A stretch of DNA of 50,096 nucleotides. Source: Streptococcaceae bacterium. Its GTDB lineage: Bacteria > Bacillota > Bacilli > Lactobacillales > Streptococcaceae. The notes under the pieces are model-generated. The model saw only the letters and a program-made list of their open reading frames with translations, made no database searches and was not told where the DNA came from. This document shows positions 7,834-16,603 of the stretch, piece after piece; position 1 is the stretch's first letter; every line of letters starts with the position of its first letter. Position numbers and translations under genes: made by a program. Location: the NCBI GenBank assembly GCA_031285775.1, contig JAITVN010000105.1, positions 1 to 50,096 of the forward strand, written 5' to 3'.

Positions 7834-9393
7834 TTATTTTATCACCGAAAAATTATCATCAACCGTCGCTTCAATCAGCGGATGTTTCTCCAAATAATCG
7901 CCAATCAGCTCCGTCATATCCACTGTAATCTCAGAAGTAATCTTCGAAGCATCAAACATCGGATAATTCCCGCCGCCGACGCCGCGATACTGATTGACCA
8001 CAATTTCCAGCGCATCCTCATCCTGAACCGTCTTACTGTCAAACTCATAGCGGGTAATCCGTTGCCCTTCCGGCTTGGAAACGTCAATCGTGTAGTCAAT
8101 GCCCTCGTACATATCATAGTTATAATACTGAGGTTTCGGACTGACAAACTTAGGATTAAAGACAATCTCACCATTTTCGTCCAATGCCAAATGCGTCGCC
8201 GTCAGTTCCAAAGCCGCACGCAGATCCGCACCAGAAACGCGCAGCACCGCCAAAGTATTCGGATAAATATAATTCGTCAAAATATCGCGCATCGTAATCG
8301 TCTCGCCAAAACCGAGCGCCTCATTATTAAACAGTGCAGTGCCGGAAATCTTCGCGCCGCTGGCCTCCATCTGCACCTTGTTGATAAATTCAATATAGGG
8401 ATGTTCCTTAATTCTTGCCTTCATAGGGTCGCTGATGGACATATTGCCGGAAACCTTACCCATCGCTGTATCAAGCCAACGCTCGGTCTGCTCATTAATC
8501 GGCGAGATAAGCGACATCACCTCAGCCGAAACGTCTGCTTCACTGACAGAGTGCAGCTCAGCGGAAGATGAGACAACTTTCTTATGGGTGTCTAAATTCA
8601 AAACAATCTCAGCTACATTCGCCCCACGATAACCTGGTTGAACCACAGGCACACCCAGCACTTTCTGAGCAATTTCTCGATGTTGATGCCCTGTGACAAA
8701 GGCATCAATCATGTCGCCGCATTCTTCCAACAACTGATAACCTTCATTTTCGCCAGTCAGGGCTTCTTCTGGCAATCCAGAATCAAGTGCTCTCTCAAAA
8801 CCGCCATGGTAGGCCACCACTACAATATCCGCCAATTCGTGCAATTTCGGCAAGTAATCCTTTGCCGTCTCAACGATAGACCTGAAAGTCAGGCCTTTGA
8901 TAGTGGCCGGCTGTTCCCAATGCGGGATATATTGGGTCAACAGGCCCAGCACCGCAATTTTCACACCTTTTTTTTCGAAAATGGCATAAGGCTGTCCAAA
9001 AGCTGGTTCACCTGCGTCATTTAAGACATTTGCGCAAAGAATCGGGTAATTGGTCAATTTCACATATGTGTCCAGATAATTCCGTCCATAGTTGAACTCA
9101 TGATTGCCCAGAAGTCCCGCATCATAACCGAAAGAATTCGTCACCGCCGTCAAATGCGACAAGCCGTCCGGAATCTGCGTCGCCAAATAATAAGCCAGCG
9201 CCGAGCCTTGTATCACATCGCCGTTTTCGATTTTCAGAACAACATCGCCAGCTGCTTCGGCGTCTGCAGTGAGATGATCCATCATTTCACGCGCCTTCGC
9301 CATACCAAAAGGCATGTCCATATCGCGCGCCGTATAGTTTGACGGCAGAATATAACCGTGCATATCACTTGTCTCAAAAATTCTAATTCTCAT
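7834..9393 (-). CDS. 5'-nucleotidase / 2',3'-cyclic phosphodiesterase family metallophosphoesterase
   Basis: Enzyme of 519 residues with a two-domain UshA/CpdB plan. The N-terminal calcineurin-like domain shows the metal motifs D-x-H (ETSDMHGY, D10/H12), GNHEFNYG, AYHGG and VTGHQHRE. The C-terminal nucleotidase domain contains LTNYIYPNTLAVLRVSGADL and the late GGGNYP substrate loop. Members hydrolyse nucleoside 5'- or 3'-phosphates and 2',3'-cyclic nucleotides. There is no signal peptide or sortase motif, so this copy appears cytoplasmic, unlike many secreted relatives. It follows the solute-binding-protein gene of the importer, across a terminator, which suggests processing of imported phosphate esters. 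The exact substrate cannot be told from the sequence. Confidence 0.9.
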   Translation of the reverse strand: MRIRIFETSDMHGYILPSNYTARDMDMPFGMAKAREMMDHLTADAEAAGDVVLKIENGDVIQGSALAYYLATQIPDGLSHLTAVTNSFGYDAGLLGNHEFNYGRNYLDTYVKLTNYPILCANVLNDAGEPAFGQPYAIFEKKGVKIAVLGLLTQYIPHWEQPATIKGLTFRSIVETAKDYLPKLHELADIVVVAYHGGFERALDSGLPEEALTGENEGYQLLEECGDMIDAFVTGHQHREIAQKVLGVPVVQPGYRGANVAEIVLNLDTHKKVVSSSAELHSVSEADVSAEVMSLISPINEQTERWLDTAMGKVSGNMSISDPMKARIKEHPYIEFINKVQMEASGAKISGTALFNNEALGFGETITMRDILTNYIYPNTLAVLRVSGADLRAALELTATHLALDENGEIVFNPKFVSPKPQYYNYDMYEGIDYTIDVSKPEGQRITRYEFDSKTVQDEDALEIVVNQYRGVGGGNYPMFDASKITSEITVDMTELIGDYLEKHPLIEATVDDNFSVIK

Positions 9394-9470
9394 TTTAACA
9401 CTCTTTCAGATTTTATTAAGGATAATGACGTCTGCAAGTCTCAGCCGGCTAACGCACAGCCACAGAGCAA

Positions 9471-9500
9471 AAATAATAGCAGGGTCTACTGCTATTATTT
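9471..9500 (-). terminator. Terminator after the solute-binding protein gene
   Basis: Perfect 12-bp arms AAATAATAGCAG and CTGCTATTATTT with a 6-nt loop, followed on the minus strand by TTG. It lies 30 bp past the lipoprotein stop codon and may act only partially, letting some reading into the nucleotidase gene. Confidence 0.7.
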
Positions 9501-9529
9501 TACTATTTTGTACAAAAACTTGTCAATTC

Positions 9530-10816
9530 TTACTGTTTCCAAGCGCCTTCCAGCTCAGTCTGGCCTTTCTTCAGCATGTCATCAATATTACCATTCGGAC
9601 TAGAAAGAATCTCTTGCATCGTTGCTGTCAGCTGAGTGTAAGCAGCATCAGAGTTTTTCTCAATAGGGTTTGTGAATAGTTTTTTCGATGTTGCTGCCAA
9701 AATTGCAGGGACTTTGCTCTTCTTGCTGTCGGTGTAGCCCTTGTCTTTCAGGCCGGCTGTTGTAACAGGCATATAACCTGAAGCAATCGCCCACTCTACT
9801 TGCTCTTTTGTTGAAACCAAGAACTTTTCATAGAGATAGGCAGCCGTCTGCTGATTCTTGTCTGCATTTGCAAACATGTAAATGTCTGTCCCCTGCTGAA
9901 TGTTGAACTTTGAAGGACGAGGCGACACGCCATATTCAAACTTTGCATCTTGAGCAACAAAACTCTCGCCTGCAATTGTACCAATAAACATGGCTACTTT
10001 TTGATTGGCAAATGGGCCAGATAAATATTTATCTGAGCCTGCAGTACGGAAATAGCCGTCTTTTACGCCATCAACATAGTAGCTGACAACATTCTTGGAA
10101 GCCTTTGAGGTAAAGTCTGTCTTGCTGTCAAATTTGCTGCCTTCATCACGCATCCCAATGGCATAATAGTTATTCAATGCATCGAATCCAGCGCCGACGA
10201 CTTCGTGATTCGATTTTTCATAAATCGTTTTGGCTGCTTCTTTCAACTCGTCCATTGTTGTAGGAACTTTGACGTCATACTGCTTGAGCATGTCGGCATT
10301 GTAGAAAAGCGCCTCCGTTGATTTGTTGAAAGGAATACCTGCCTGCATGTCACCAAATTTGGCGCCTTCAAGAAGTGCAGGCTGAATGGCATCATCTCCT
10401 GTAATGCCAATCTTACTGTTTTTCAAGAAAGGACCTTGATCAACCAGCATATCGTTTTGTGAGGCATTGTAAAGCCAGCCTGGGTATGCTTGAGTAATTG
10501 TCGGCAGATCTTTAGGCGATTGCATTGTTGACGTCAACTTGGCTTGAAGGTCTGCATATGATGACTGATTCTGAAGCGTCACGTGAATTTTTGGATTTGC
10601 TTTTTCAAACGCGGCGGTCATTTTTTCAAGCTGCGCCTGCTGTGCTCCTGTCATGGCATGCCAAAAGATAATTGTCGTGTCCTTTGACACTGAAGTTTGT
10701 AGTTCATCTGAATTATTAGATGATGAAGATTTTGTACCGCCAGTTGAAGTACAAGCAGCAAGTGATAAAGCGACTGTCAATGCAGCGATTGACAATGCCA
10801 GTTTTTTGAAATTCAT
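9530..10816 (-). CDS. ABC importer solute-binding lipoprotein (UgpB-like, family 1)
   Basis: Extracellular lipoprotein of 428 residues that delivers substrate to the importer encoded upstream. A signal peptide ends in the lipobox LAAC with Cys22 as the lipid site. The mature part has the type I solute-binding fold pattern: TTIIFWHAMTGAQQAQLEKM after the linker, AYPGWLYNASQNDMLVD, FNKSTEALFYNADMLKQYD (the typical 'YN' segment of UgpB/MalE proteins) and a late MPVTTAGLKDKGY. The likely substrate is sn-glycerol-3-phosphate, a glycerophosphodiester or a sugar; neighbouring phosphoesterases favour a phosphate ester but do not prove it. The AGGGGGG ribosome site is strong. It is separated from the permease genes by an RNase J-like gene. 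Confidence 0.88.
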   Translation of the reverse strand: MNFKKLALSIAALTVALSLAACTSTGGTKSSSSNNSDELQTSVSKDTTIIFWHAMTGAQQAQLEKMTAAFEKANPKIHVTLQNQSSYADLQAKLTSTMQSPKDLPTITQAYPGWLYNASQNDMLVDQGPFLKNSKIGITGDDAIQPALLEGAKFGDMQAGIPFNKSTEALFYNADMLKQYDVKVPTTMDELKEAAKTIYEKSNHEVVGAGFDALNNYYAIGMRDEGSKFDSKTDFTSKASKNVVSYYVDGVKDGYFRTAGSDKYLSGPFANQKVAMFIGTIAGESFVAQDAKFEYGVSPRPSKFNIQQGTDIYMFANADKNQQTAAYLYEKFLVSTKEQVEWAIASGYMPVTTAGLKDKGYTDSKKSKVPAILAATSKKLFTNPIEKNSDAAYTQLTATMQEILSSPNGNIDDMLKKGQTELEGAWKQ

Positions 10817-10972
10817 TTGAATTTCCCCCCTAATTTGATTGTGAATTAAGATTTGAAGCGCGCCTACTTCCTTGCATCTGGCGTGCCGAAACCTTATGAC
10901 ATCCTAATACACAAAGGTTTTTTCTTCATGAGTTTTGCGTCTCATGTTCTTGACCGAGCTATAAGCTTTAAT

Positions 10973-12274
10973 CTATAACTCAACTATTTGCCCGCGTACA
11001 GGCAATATTCTTTCACCATAGGGATTCTCCAGAAGTTCTGGATGATAGCTGTGGATTGGAACCAACATTTTAGGCTCGATGAGTTGGACAATTTTGTTCA
11101 AATCGTCTGGTGTCGCATGGCCCGAGCAAGCAATGCGGACAAATTCAATATCATTGTGAGACAGCATGTCTAAAAACACCTGATATTGAGGGTCAAAATC
11201 ACCAAGCGGAGAAGCGTCTGAGTGGATATAAAGCCCGCCTTTTTGAAGCTTATCGAAATCAGACTCAACTTGCCAGAGATATTCTGACTTATCAGCAAGT
11301 AACTCAGAGTAATCAACTTCAAATTTCGGATTCAGGCTCTCAGGACGACTTTTTCCAGGGATGACATAATAAAATGTCTCTTGTCCGAAAATTTTCTTCA
11401 ACAAGAGAGACATGTCCTGGGTCAGGACGACTTTACGCGAGGAAGCTTTTACCAGTTGGCTAAAACGTTTAACGTTAGCCGGGTAGCCATTAAATGTGAG
11501 CTGACGTTCAGGGTTTTCTGCTTCCAGCCGGATGAATGCTTGAATCAAATCCTGCTCAGAATTAATGGGATATTCAGCCGATTCAGACGCATTCTCGCGC
11601 TCTGGGAAGCTGATTGATACCCCCTCCATGATCAGCATGTCAGCATGTTTTGCCAGTGCTGTGAACTTCAGCGTATCATCCGGATCATAGCCGTGAAGAC
11701 GTAAATCTCCTGTATAGGCAATCTTTTTGCCAGCAGCAGAGATAATCATCCCGCAAGCGCCATAAGCATCATGGTCAACGGGAGCAAGTTCGACTTCAAT
11801 TTCTCCAACTCTAATTTTTCCGTAAGGCGCCACTCCGATGATTTCACGTGTAAAGGATTTATCTTCCTCAAAAGGCTGCTCAATCAAGAAATCACCATTT
11901 TGATTGAGCACTGGCAACACCTCTGCCGTAGCATTCAAAGCATACAGCGGAATAGAAGGTTCCAGATAATTGATCATCTTCGTATGGTCTAGATGGGCAT
12001 GACTTAAGAATACAGCGCTGTGCTTGAAATCAGGACGCTTCATCCCCGCATAGTGATAATCAAAACGAAAGTCGTAAATGTCTTTCAGCTCAGGAATCAA
12101 ATGATTGTCTAATAAGGTTTTTAAGCTTTCATCCGGGAATTTCAACTCTGGCCGAAATTCTGTTCCAAAATCAAAGAAAATGTGTGAATCATGGTAAGCG
12201 ATTTCTACAATCGTCCCCCCGATGGTCAGGACTCCTGCGTGAAATATGACCTCTATTTTATCCTTTAATACCAT
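10973..12274 (-). CDS. RNase J-like metallo-beta-lactamase fold hydrolase
   Basis: Protein of 433 residues with the RNA-processing metallo-beta-lactamase plan. It shows the zinc motif SHAHLDHTK, a later ligand in YTGDLRLHG, a beta-CASP-type middle (TFNGYPANVKRFSQL, VVLTQDMSLLL) and the closing motif SGHATPDDL, followed by LVPIHSYHPE, as in RNase J and RMMBL proteins. The start at 12274 is chosen because GAGGGG lies 9 bp upstream; an upstream extension to 12337 is possible but lies inside the permease gene. It overlaps the permease stop by 17 bp, so it is translated from the importer message. Its position between permease and binding protein is odd for an RNase J paralogue. Substrate (RNA or another phosphodiester) is unknown. 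Confidence 0.82.
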   Translation of the reverse strand: MVLKDKIEVIFHAGVLTIGGTIVEIAYHDSHIFFDFGTEFRPELKFPDESLKTLLDNHLIPELKDIYDFRFDYHYAGMKRPDFKHSAVFLSHAHLDHTKMINYLEPSIPLYALNATAEVLPVLNQNGDFLIEQPFEEDKSFTREIIGVAPYGKIRVGEIEVELAPVDHDAYGACGMIISAAGKKIAYTGDLRLHGYDPDDTLKFTALAKHADMLIMEGVSISFPERENASESAEYPINSEQDLIQAFIRLEAENPERQLTFNGYPANVKRFSQLVKASSRKVVLTQDMSLLLKKIFGQETFYYVIPGKSRPESLNPKFEVDYSELLADKSEYLWQVESDFDKLQKGGLYIHSDASPLGDFDPQYQVFLDMLSHNDIEFVRIACSGHATPDDLNKIVQLIEPKMLVPIHSYHPELLENPYGERILPVRGQIVEL

Positions 12275-13079
12275 TATGTGCCACCCCTCTAATAATTTGC
12301 TTGCGGAAAATAAAGTAAAGCACCAGAACAGGTACAACCGTCAGTGTTGCGGCTGCCATCTGCAGCTGAGTCTGAGCACCTGCTTCTGTGGCAAATGACG
12401 CCAGCCCATTGTTAAGAAGCCGCATTTTGTTGCTGTCAGTGACCAACAAAGGCCAAAGGAAAGAATTCCAGCTCATAATAAAGCTGAGAATACCGACAGT
12501 CACTAGCGCAGGCGAAATCATCGGTACCAGCACGCGGCGAATGTATTCCAAATCGCTGGCACCGTCCACTTTAGCCGCCTTATAGAGGCTGCTGGGAATT
12601 GCCGCCATATAATTTCTTAGAAAATAGACATAGAAAATACTGGTCAAAAATGGAATGATCAGAGCTGCATAAGTATTCTTGATTCCCAATTGCAGAATTG
12701 TATTATAGTTCGTAAAAATAATTGATTCATAAGGCACCATCAAAAGTCCAACCAAAAGTGCAAAAATGAGTTTTTTAAACTTAAACTCCAGACTGGTCAG
12801 TGCAAAAGCCGCCAAAGTACAGGTAATCAAAGTTGCTGCTGTAGTGACAATTGCCACCAATAAGGTATTGATAAAGTACTGTAGAAAAGGAACCTGCTTG
12901 AAAACCTGTGCATAATTATTAAACTGAAAATGCGAAGGAATCAGCGTCGGCGGCATACTGGCCATCTCCTGGTGAGTCATCAAACCCGCAAGAATCATGT
13001 AAACAAAAGGAAACAGCGTCATGATGCTGAACACAATTAAGATGAAGTAAACCACAATGCTTGAAATTTTTATTTTCAA
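12258..13079 (-). CDS. UgpE/MalG-like ABC importer permease
   Basis: Inner membrane permease of 273 residues with six predicted helices. The cytoplasmic EAA loop that contacts the ATPase reads YKAAKVDGASDLEYIRRVLVP (about residues 165-185), in the family consensus. The N-terminal extracellular loop after helix 1 (SMPPTLIPSHFQFNNY) is typical of the MalG/UgpE subgroup. The gene starts 4 bp inside the preceding permease (ATGA overlap) and its 3' end overlaps the RNase J-like gene, so the three are translationally coupled. The second permease of a carbohydrate or glycerophosphate importer. Confidence 0.92.
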   Translation of the reverse strand: MKIKISSIVVYFILIVFSIMTLFPFVYMILAGLMTHQEMASMPPTLIPSHFQFNNYAQVFKQVPFLQYFINTLLVAIVTTAATLITCTLAAFALTSLEFKFKKLIFALLVGLLMVPYESIIFTNYNTILQLGIKNTYAALIIPFLTSIFYVYFLRNYMAAIPSSLYKAAKVDGASDLEYIRRVLVPMISPALVTVGILSFIMSWNSFLWPLLVTDSNKMRLLNNGLASFATEAGAQTQLQMAAATLTVVPVLVLYFIFRKQIIRGVAHNGIKG

Positions 13080-13957
13080 TGTTTTGCCCTCCCCACAAAT
13101 AAGCGCTGCAAAACAGTCATTACAATAATAATCAAGAAGAGAACAACGGATGCAGCCATAGCAGGTCCTGACTGTCCAAGATTGTAGAACTTGGTATAAA
13201 CATAGAAAACTGCTGTTACTGCTGAGTTGGCAATTCCTGCTTGCCCCCCGAAAAGCGCATACACTTCTGTATAGACCTTAAATGCGCCAATCAAGTTAAC
13301 TGTCAGCAGAAAACTGATGGTCGGCATAAGCTGCGGAAGTGTAATTCGGCGGAACTGCTCCCACTTTGAGGCACCAAACATCTCAGCAATCGTATAATAA
13401 TCAGGACTGATATTCCGAAAACCAGACAAGAGAATAATAATATTGAAAGCCAAACCATTCCAAATTCCGAAAATGATCAATGTTGTCATTGACATGCTCG
13501 GATTGTCCAGCCAGTTGACCTGAGGAATGCCAATAAGACTGAGAATAAAATTAATCACACCATAATCTTTGTTGAAGAAATATCGAAAAACCATTCCGAT
13601 GGCAATCACTGACGTCACATAAGGCATGAAGAAAATTGCTTCAAAAGCAGATTTAAATTTGACTTTTTCGTAAATCGCCCAAGAAATAAAAAGTGAAATA
13701 ATCAGCGCAATCGGCACCACAATTATTGCAAAAAGCGCCGTATTGACTAAAGAGCGAATAAAAATCGGATCCGCAAATATTTTCTGATAATTCTCCAAGC
13801 CGGAAAAATGCTGATTTAAAATAAAACCTGACCGAAAGCTCATGTAGAAGGAGCGAAAAAGCGGATAAATGCTAAAAATAAGAATCAAAATTAGAGCTGG
13901 TGCAAGAAAAATCCAGGCTTTTTTTTGATTTTCAGAATTATGACCACGCTTATTCAT
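13076..13957 (-). CDS. UgpA/MalF-like ABC importer permease
   Basis: Permease of 293 residues, first half of the membrane heterodimer. Helix 1 (AWIFLAPALILILIFSIYP) is followed by SFYMSFRSGF, then the long periplasmic-side loop and further helices. The EAA motif YTIAEMFGASKWEQFRRITLP (about 195-215) is clear. It overlaps the stop of the ATPase gene by one base (TGATG) and the next permease by 4 bp (ATGA), so the operon is tightly coupled. Best matched by eye to UgpA-type permeases. Confidence 0.92.
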   Translation of the reverse strand: MNKRGHNSENQKKAWIFLAPALILILIFSIYPLFRSFYMSFRSGFILNQHFSGLENYQKIFADPIFIRSLVNTALFAIIVVPIALIISLFISWAIYEKVKFKSAFEAIFFMPYVTSVIAIGMVFRYFFNKDYGVINFILSLIGIPQVNWLDNPSMSMTTLIIFGIWNGLAFNIIILLSGFRNISPDYYTIAEMFGASKWEQFRRITLPQLMPTISFLLTVNLIGAFKVYTEVYALFGGQAGIANSAVTAVFYVYTKFYNLGQSGPAMAASVVLFLIIIVMTVLQRLFVGRAKH

Positions 13958-15027
13958 CAGTAGACTCTCTCCCCAGCCTCATTGAACACAAAAGCTTTGC
14001 TAAAGTTAAAAATCAGACTACGTGTGACATTTTTGACTGCCTGATCAAGCGTAACAACGGACTTGACGACAAGCCCATTTTTTTCAAAACGGAGAATACA
14101 GTCACGGCCGATGACCTCATTATCGTCAGTTTCCATTTCCACCACACCACCAGAGATTTCTGGCTTCACATCTTCAGAACGAATGGCAAAGGTGTAGCTG
14201 CCGTCGGTAATTTCAGTTTTCTTGCGCGAATCAGTCAGGGAAGAAAGAGGAACCTGAAAATCTCCGAAATTCATTTGGCCGTCTGCAACAGTAATTTTCA
14301 TCGTATTTATGATAGGCGAGCCGATAAAATTGGCGACAAAGAGATTCGCGGGCTCCAGATAAAGCTCTTGCGGCAGGGCATACTGCTGCACCACTCCTTC
14401 ATTCATCAGGATAATTTTATCTGAAATTGACAAGGCTTCTTCTTGATCATGTGTGACAAAGATGGCTGTGATTCCCACTTCTTTGACCAAGCGACGGATT
14501 TCTTCACGAATCCTCAGTCGTAAACGCGCATCCAAATTCGACAAAGGCTCATCCAAAAGCAAAATGTCCGGTTTTTGCACAAGCGCACGTGTAATCGCCA
14601 CACGCTGCTGCTGTCCGCCAGATAGAGTCCCGGGCTTTTTACCAGACAGTTCTTCAATATTTGTCAGTTTCATATACTCTTCGGCGATTTTCTGAGCTTC
14701 GGCTTTTGCCATCTTGTGTTTGCCCACAGTCAGAGGAAACATGACATTTTCCAGCACCGTCATGTGCGGATATAAGGCATAGTTTTGGAATACAAAGCCG
14801 ATATTGCGATCTTTAGGCGCAGTCTTAATCACAGATGCTCCGTCAAATTGAATGTCGCCGCCTGTTGGCGTCAGGAGACCAGCAATCAAGTTGAGAATTG
14901 TTGATTTCCCGCATCCGGAAGGTCCGAGCAAACAAACCAAGTCGCCTTTTTTAACCGAAAAACTGACAGACTCAAGTGCCGTAAAACCATTGTCAAAACG
15001 CTTATTTAAGTTAATAATATCAATCAT
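13957..15027 (-). CDS. UgpC/MsmK-like ABC importer ATPase
   Basis: ATPase of 356 residues, first gene of the importer operon. Walker A GPSGCGKST, Q-loop FVFQNYALYPHMTV, signature LSGGQQQRVAITRAL and Walker B ILLLDEPLSNLD are present, followed by a C-terminal TOBE-type regulatory domain from about residue 235 (FVANFIGSPIINTM). The start at 15027 is preferred to the frame opening at 15054: a GAGGAG ribosome site sits 10 bp before it, and the longer start would lie upstream of that site. Such ATPases can serve several sugar importers. The 160 bp upstream is AT-rich and holds several possible promoters, none clearly best. Confidence 0.92.
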   Translation of the reverse strand: MIDIINLNKRFDNGFTALESVSFSVKKGDLVCLLGPSGCGKSTILNLIAGLLTPTGGDIQFDGASVIKTAPKDRNIGFVFQNYALYPHMTVLENVMFPLTVGKHKMAKAEAQKIAEEYMKLTNIEELSGKKPGTLSGGQQQRVAITRALVQKPDILLLDEPLSNLDARLRLRIREEIRRLVKEVGITAIFVTHDQEEALSISDKIILMNEGVVQQYALPQELYLEPANLFVANFIGSPIINTMKITVADGQMNFGDFQVPLSSLTDSRKKTEITDGSYTFAIRSEDVKPEISGGVVEMETDDNEVIGRDCILRFEKNGLVVKSVVTLDQAVKNVTRSLIFNFSKAFVFNEAGERVY

Positions 15028-15187
15028 TAATCGCGGACTCCTCGAAAAAAACATTATTTACAATATTGAGCTAAGTTTCAATTATGTTACTTTTATTTTA
15101 CACTTTTTCACAAAATAATGCTAGATTTGTTACATTCTTTCTCAAATCTGCCAGTCTGCATCTGTTCATGATGATTCTTATTTGTAC

Positions 15188-16000
15188 TTAAATTTCATTC
15201 AGCAGTATTTTCTGGACAGCAAAGGCAACACCGTCTTCATCATTAGATTTCGTGATAAAGCTGGCTTTTTCTTTCACTTCCTCAGCTGCATTGCTCATCG
15301 CAATGGGTAAAGCGACCATTTCAAACATCGGTAAATCATTATGACCATCCCCGAATGCTGCACAATCAGCTTTAGACAGTTTTTCACTTTCCATGAGATA
15401 AGAAATCCCGCGTGATTTTTTTGCCAGAGCTGCAGTTATCTCCAAATAATTCTTGCCTGATTGCTGGATATTGACATCTTCAAGCTGGAGCGAAAACAGT
15501 CTGGCTTTGAGTGCTTCCATTTCAGAGGGAGAAAAAGTAATCATCATGATTTTAAATATTTTTTTGGGCTTCGCCAGATTTTTCGAGGTTTCAATCACAG
15601 TCACATGCTGACCTGTTAATTTCTGCTCCATCTCAATTCCTCTATCTAGACACTCACTGTACCAATGATTTAAATCATAGTAACTCGCGCTGACATTTGG
15701 AAAATTCTGGCCAATAAATTGCAGCAAATACTTGACAGTGGCAAAGGCCATGAAAACTTCACTTATCACTTTCCAGGAATCATTCTGCTTTTGAAAAATA
15801 AGTCCGCCGTTGAAAGCGATCTGCGGAGAAATCAAGGCTAGCTTTTCAATGGCCTCTTTCATTTCCATAGGTGCACGCGCAGAAACCAAAGTAAAGGGAA
15901 TCTTAGCTTCCCGAATTGTTCCTGCATTTTTCTGCGAAACTCTACCAACGCTGTTTAGAAGAGTTCCGTCCATATCAGAAAATATCTGCTTGATTTTCAT
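15188..16000 (-). CDS. Cof-type HAD hydrolase (sugar or nucleotide phosphatase)
   Basis: Cytoplasmic phosphatase of 270 residues of the HAD superfamily, Cof subfamily IIB. Motif I is FSDMDGTLLNS at the N-terminus, motif II is TLVSARAP, the Lys of motif III lies in the SKADCAAFGDGHNDLPM stretch, and motif IV is GDGHNDLPMF. The start at 16000 places motif I at the expected position and has ATAGGA upstream; the frame opens earlier at 16048 but without support. It sits between trxA and the importer operon. Cof proteins dephosphorylate small phosphorylated metabolites; the substrate cannot be told. Confidence 0.9.
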   Translation of the reverse strand: MKIKQIFSDMDGTLLNSVGRVSQKNAGTIREAKIPFTLVSARAPMEMKEAIEKLALISPQIAFNGGLIFQKQNDSWKVISEVFMAFATVKYLLQFIGQNFPNVSASYYDLNHWYSECLDRGIEMEQKLTGQHVTVIETSKNLAKPKKIFKIMMITFSPSEMEALKARLFSLQLEDVNIQQSGKNYLEITAALAKKSRGISYLMESEKLSKADCAAFGDGHNDLPMFEMVALPIAMSNAAEEVKEKASFITKSNDEDGVAFAVQKILLNEI

Positions 16001-16113
16001 TACAATTTTCCTATCTAATGACTGGCTCAAAAGATTGAGCTGCTGCACTAATTATAACATTAATTGTGAAAAGTCATGAATTCCCTTTCAAAATAGATGC
16101 GCATCAAATCAGC

Positions 16114-16137
16114 AAAAAAGTCCGCTATCTGCGAACT
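16114..16137 (-). terminator. Terminator after trxA
   Basis: On the minus strand AGTTCGC and GCGGACT pair (one T-G) around a 5-nt loop and are followed by TTTTTTG. It begins 9 bp past the trxA stop codon. Confidence 0.75.
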
Positions 16138-16145
16138 TTCAGTGC

Positions 16146-16457
16146 TTATATATTTGCTAAAACTTCTTTTATCTGATCCTTAGTATGTACACCAACCAGG
16201 CGCTCTACCAATTCGCCATCTCTTAAAATAACCATCGTGGGAATTGCCATAACTTCAAAACTTTGCGGCGTCAATGGGTTTTCGTCAACATCCATTTTTA
16301 GAATCTTTAATTCAGACTCATCAAGCTCCTCAGACAATTGCTCAAGAATAGGCGCCTGCATGCGGCATGGTCCACACCAAGTTGCCCAGAAATCTACTAA
16401 AACTGTACCAGTTGCTGTTTCTTCCTTAAAATTTGAATCTGTCGCGATATATTCCAT
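16146..16457 (-). CDS. trxA: Thioredoxin
   Basis: Thiol-disulfide reductant of 103 residues with the redox site WCGPC in VDFWATWCGPCRMQAP, the cis-proline motif AIPTM and a C-terminal KDQIKEVL helix. The ATG at 16457 is taken as the start because AGGAGG lies 11 bp upstream and the resulting N-terminus (MEYIATDSNF) fits thioredoxins; an ATG three codons earlier (16466) is only 2 bp from the ribosome site. It lies downstream of mutS2 on the same strand, a neighbourhood conserved in many Firmicutes, and is closed by a terminator. Confidence 0.95.
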   Translation of the reverse strand: MEYIATDSNFKEETATGTVLVDFWATWCGPCRMQAPILEQLSEELDESELKILKMDVDENPLTPQSFEVMAIPTMVILRDGELVERLVGVHTKDQIKEVLANI

Positions 16458-16603
16458 ATTTGTCATTTCCTCCTAATATACGTTTCTCTTATGATAACAT
16501 TTTTACTTCAAAGTTCAATTATTATGCTTGCTTTGCTAATAAGATGATAATGCTCAAGCGATAAAAGCTTCGTATAAATCTCTCCTATCTTACTGTTTTG
16601 TCA

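Noticed and set aside
7882-8571. Open frame of 229 codons antisense to the nucleotidase gene
   Set aside because: It is a shadow of a conserved enzyme gene; His, Arg and Ile bias and lack of any family motif.
10855-10900. Possible further copy of the intergenic repeat before the binding-protein gene
   Set aside because: Only a short stretch near TTCGGCACGCCAG resembles the opening word; there is no core hairpin, so it is too weak to call.
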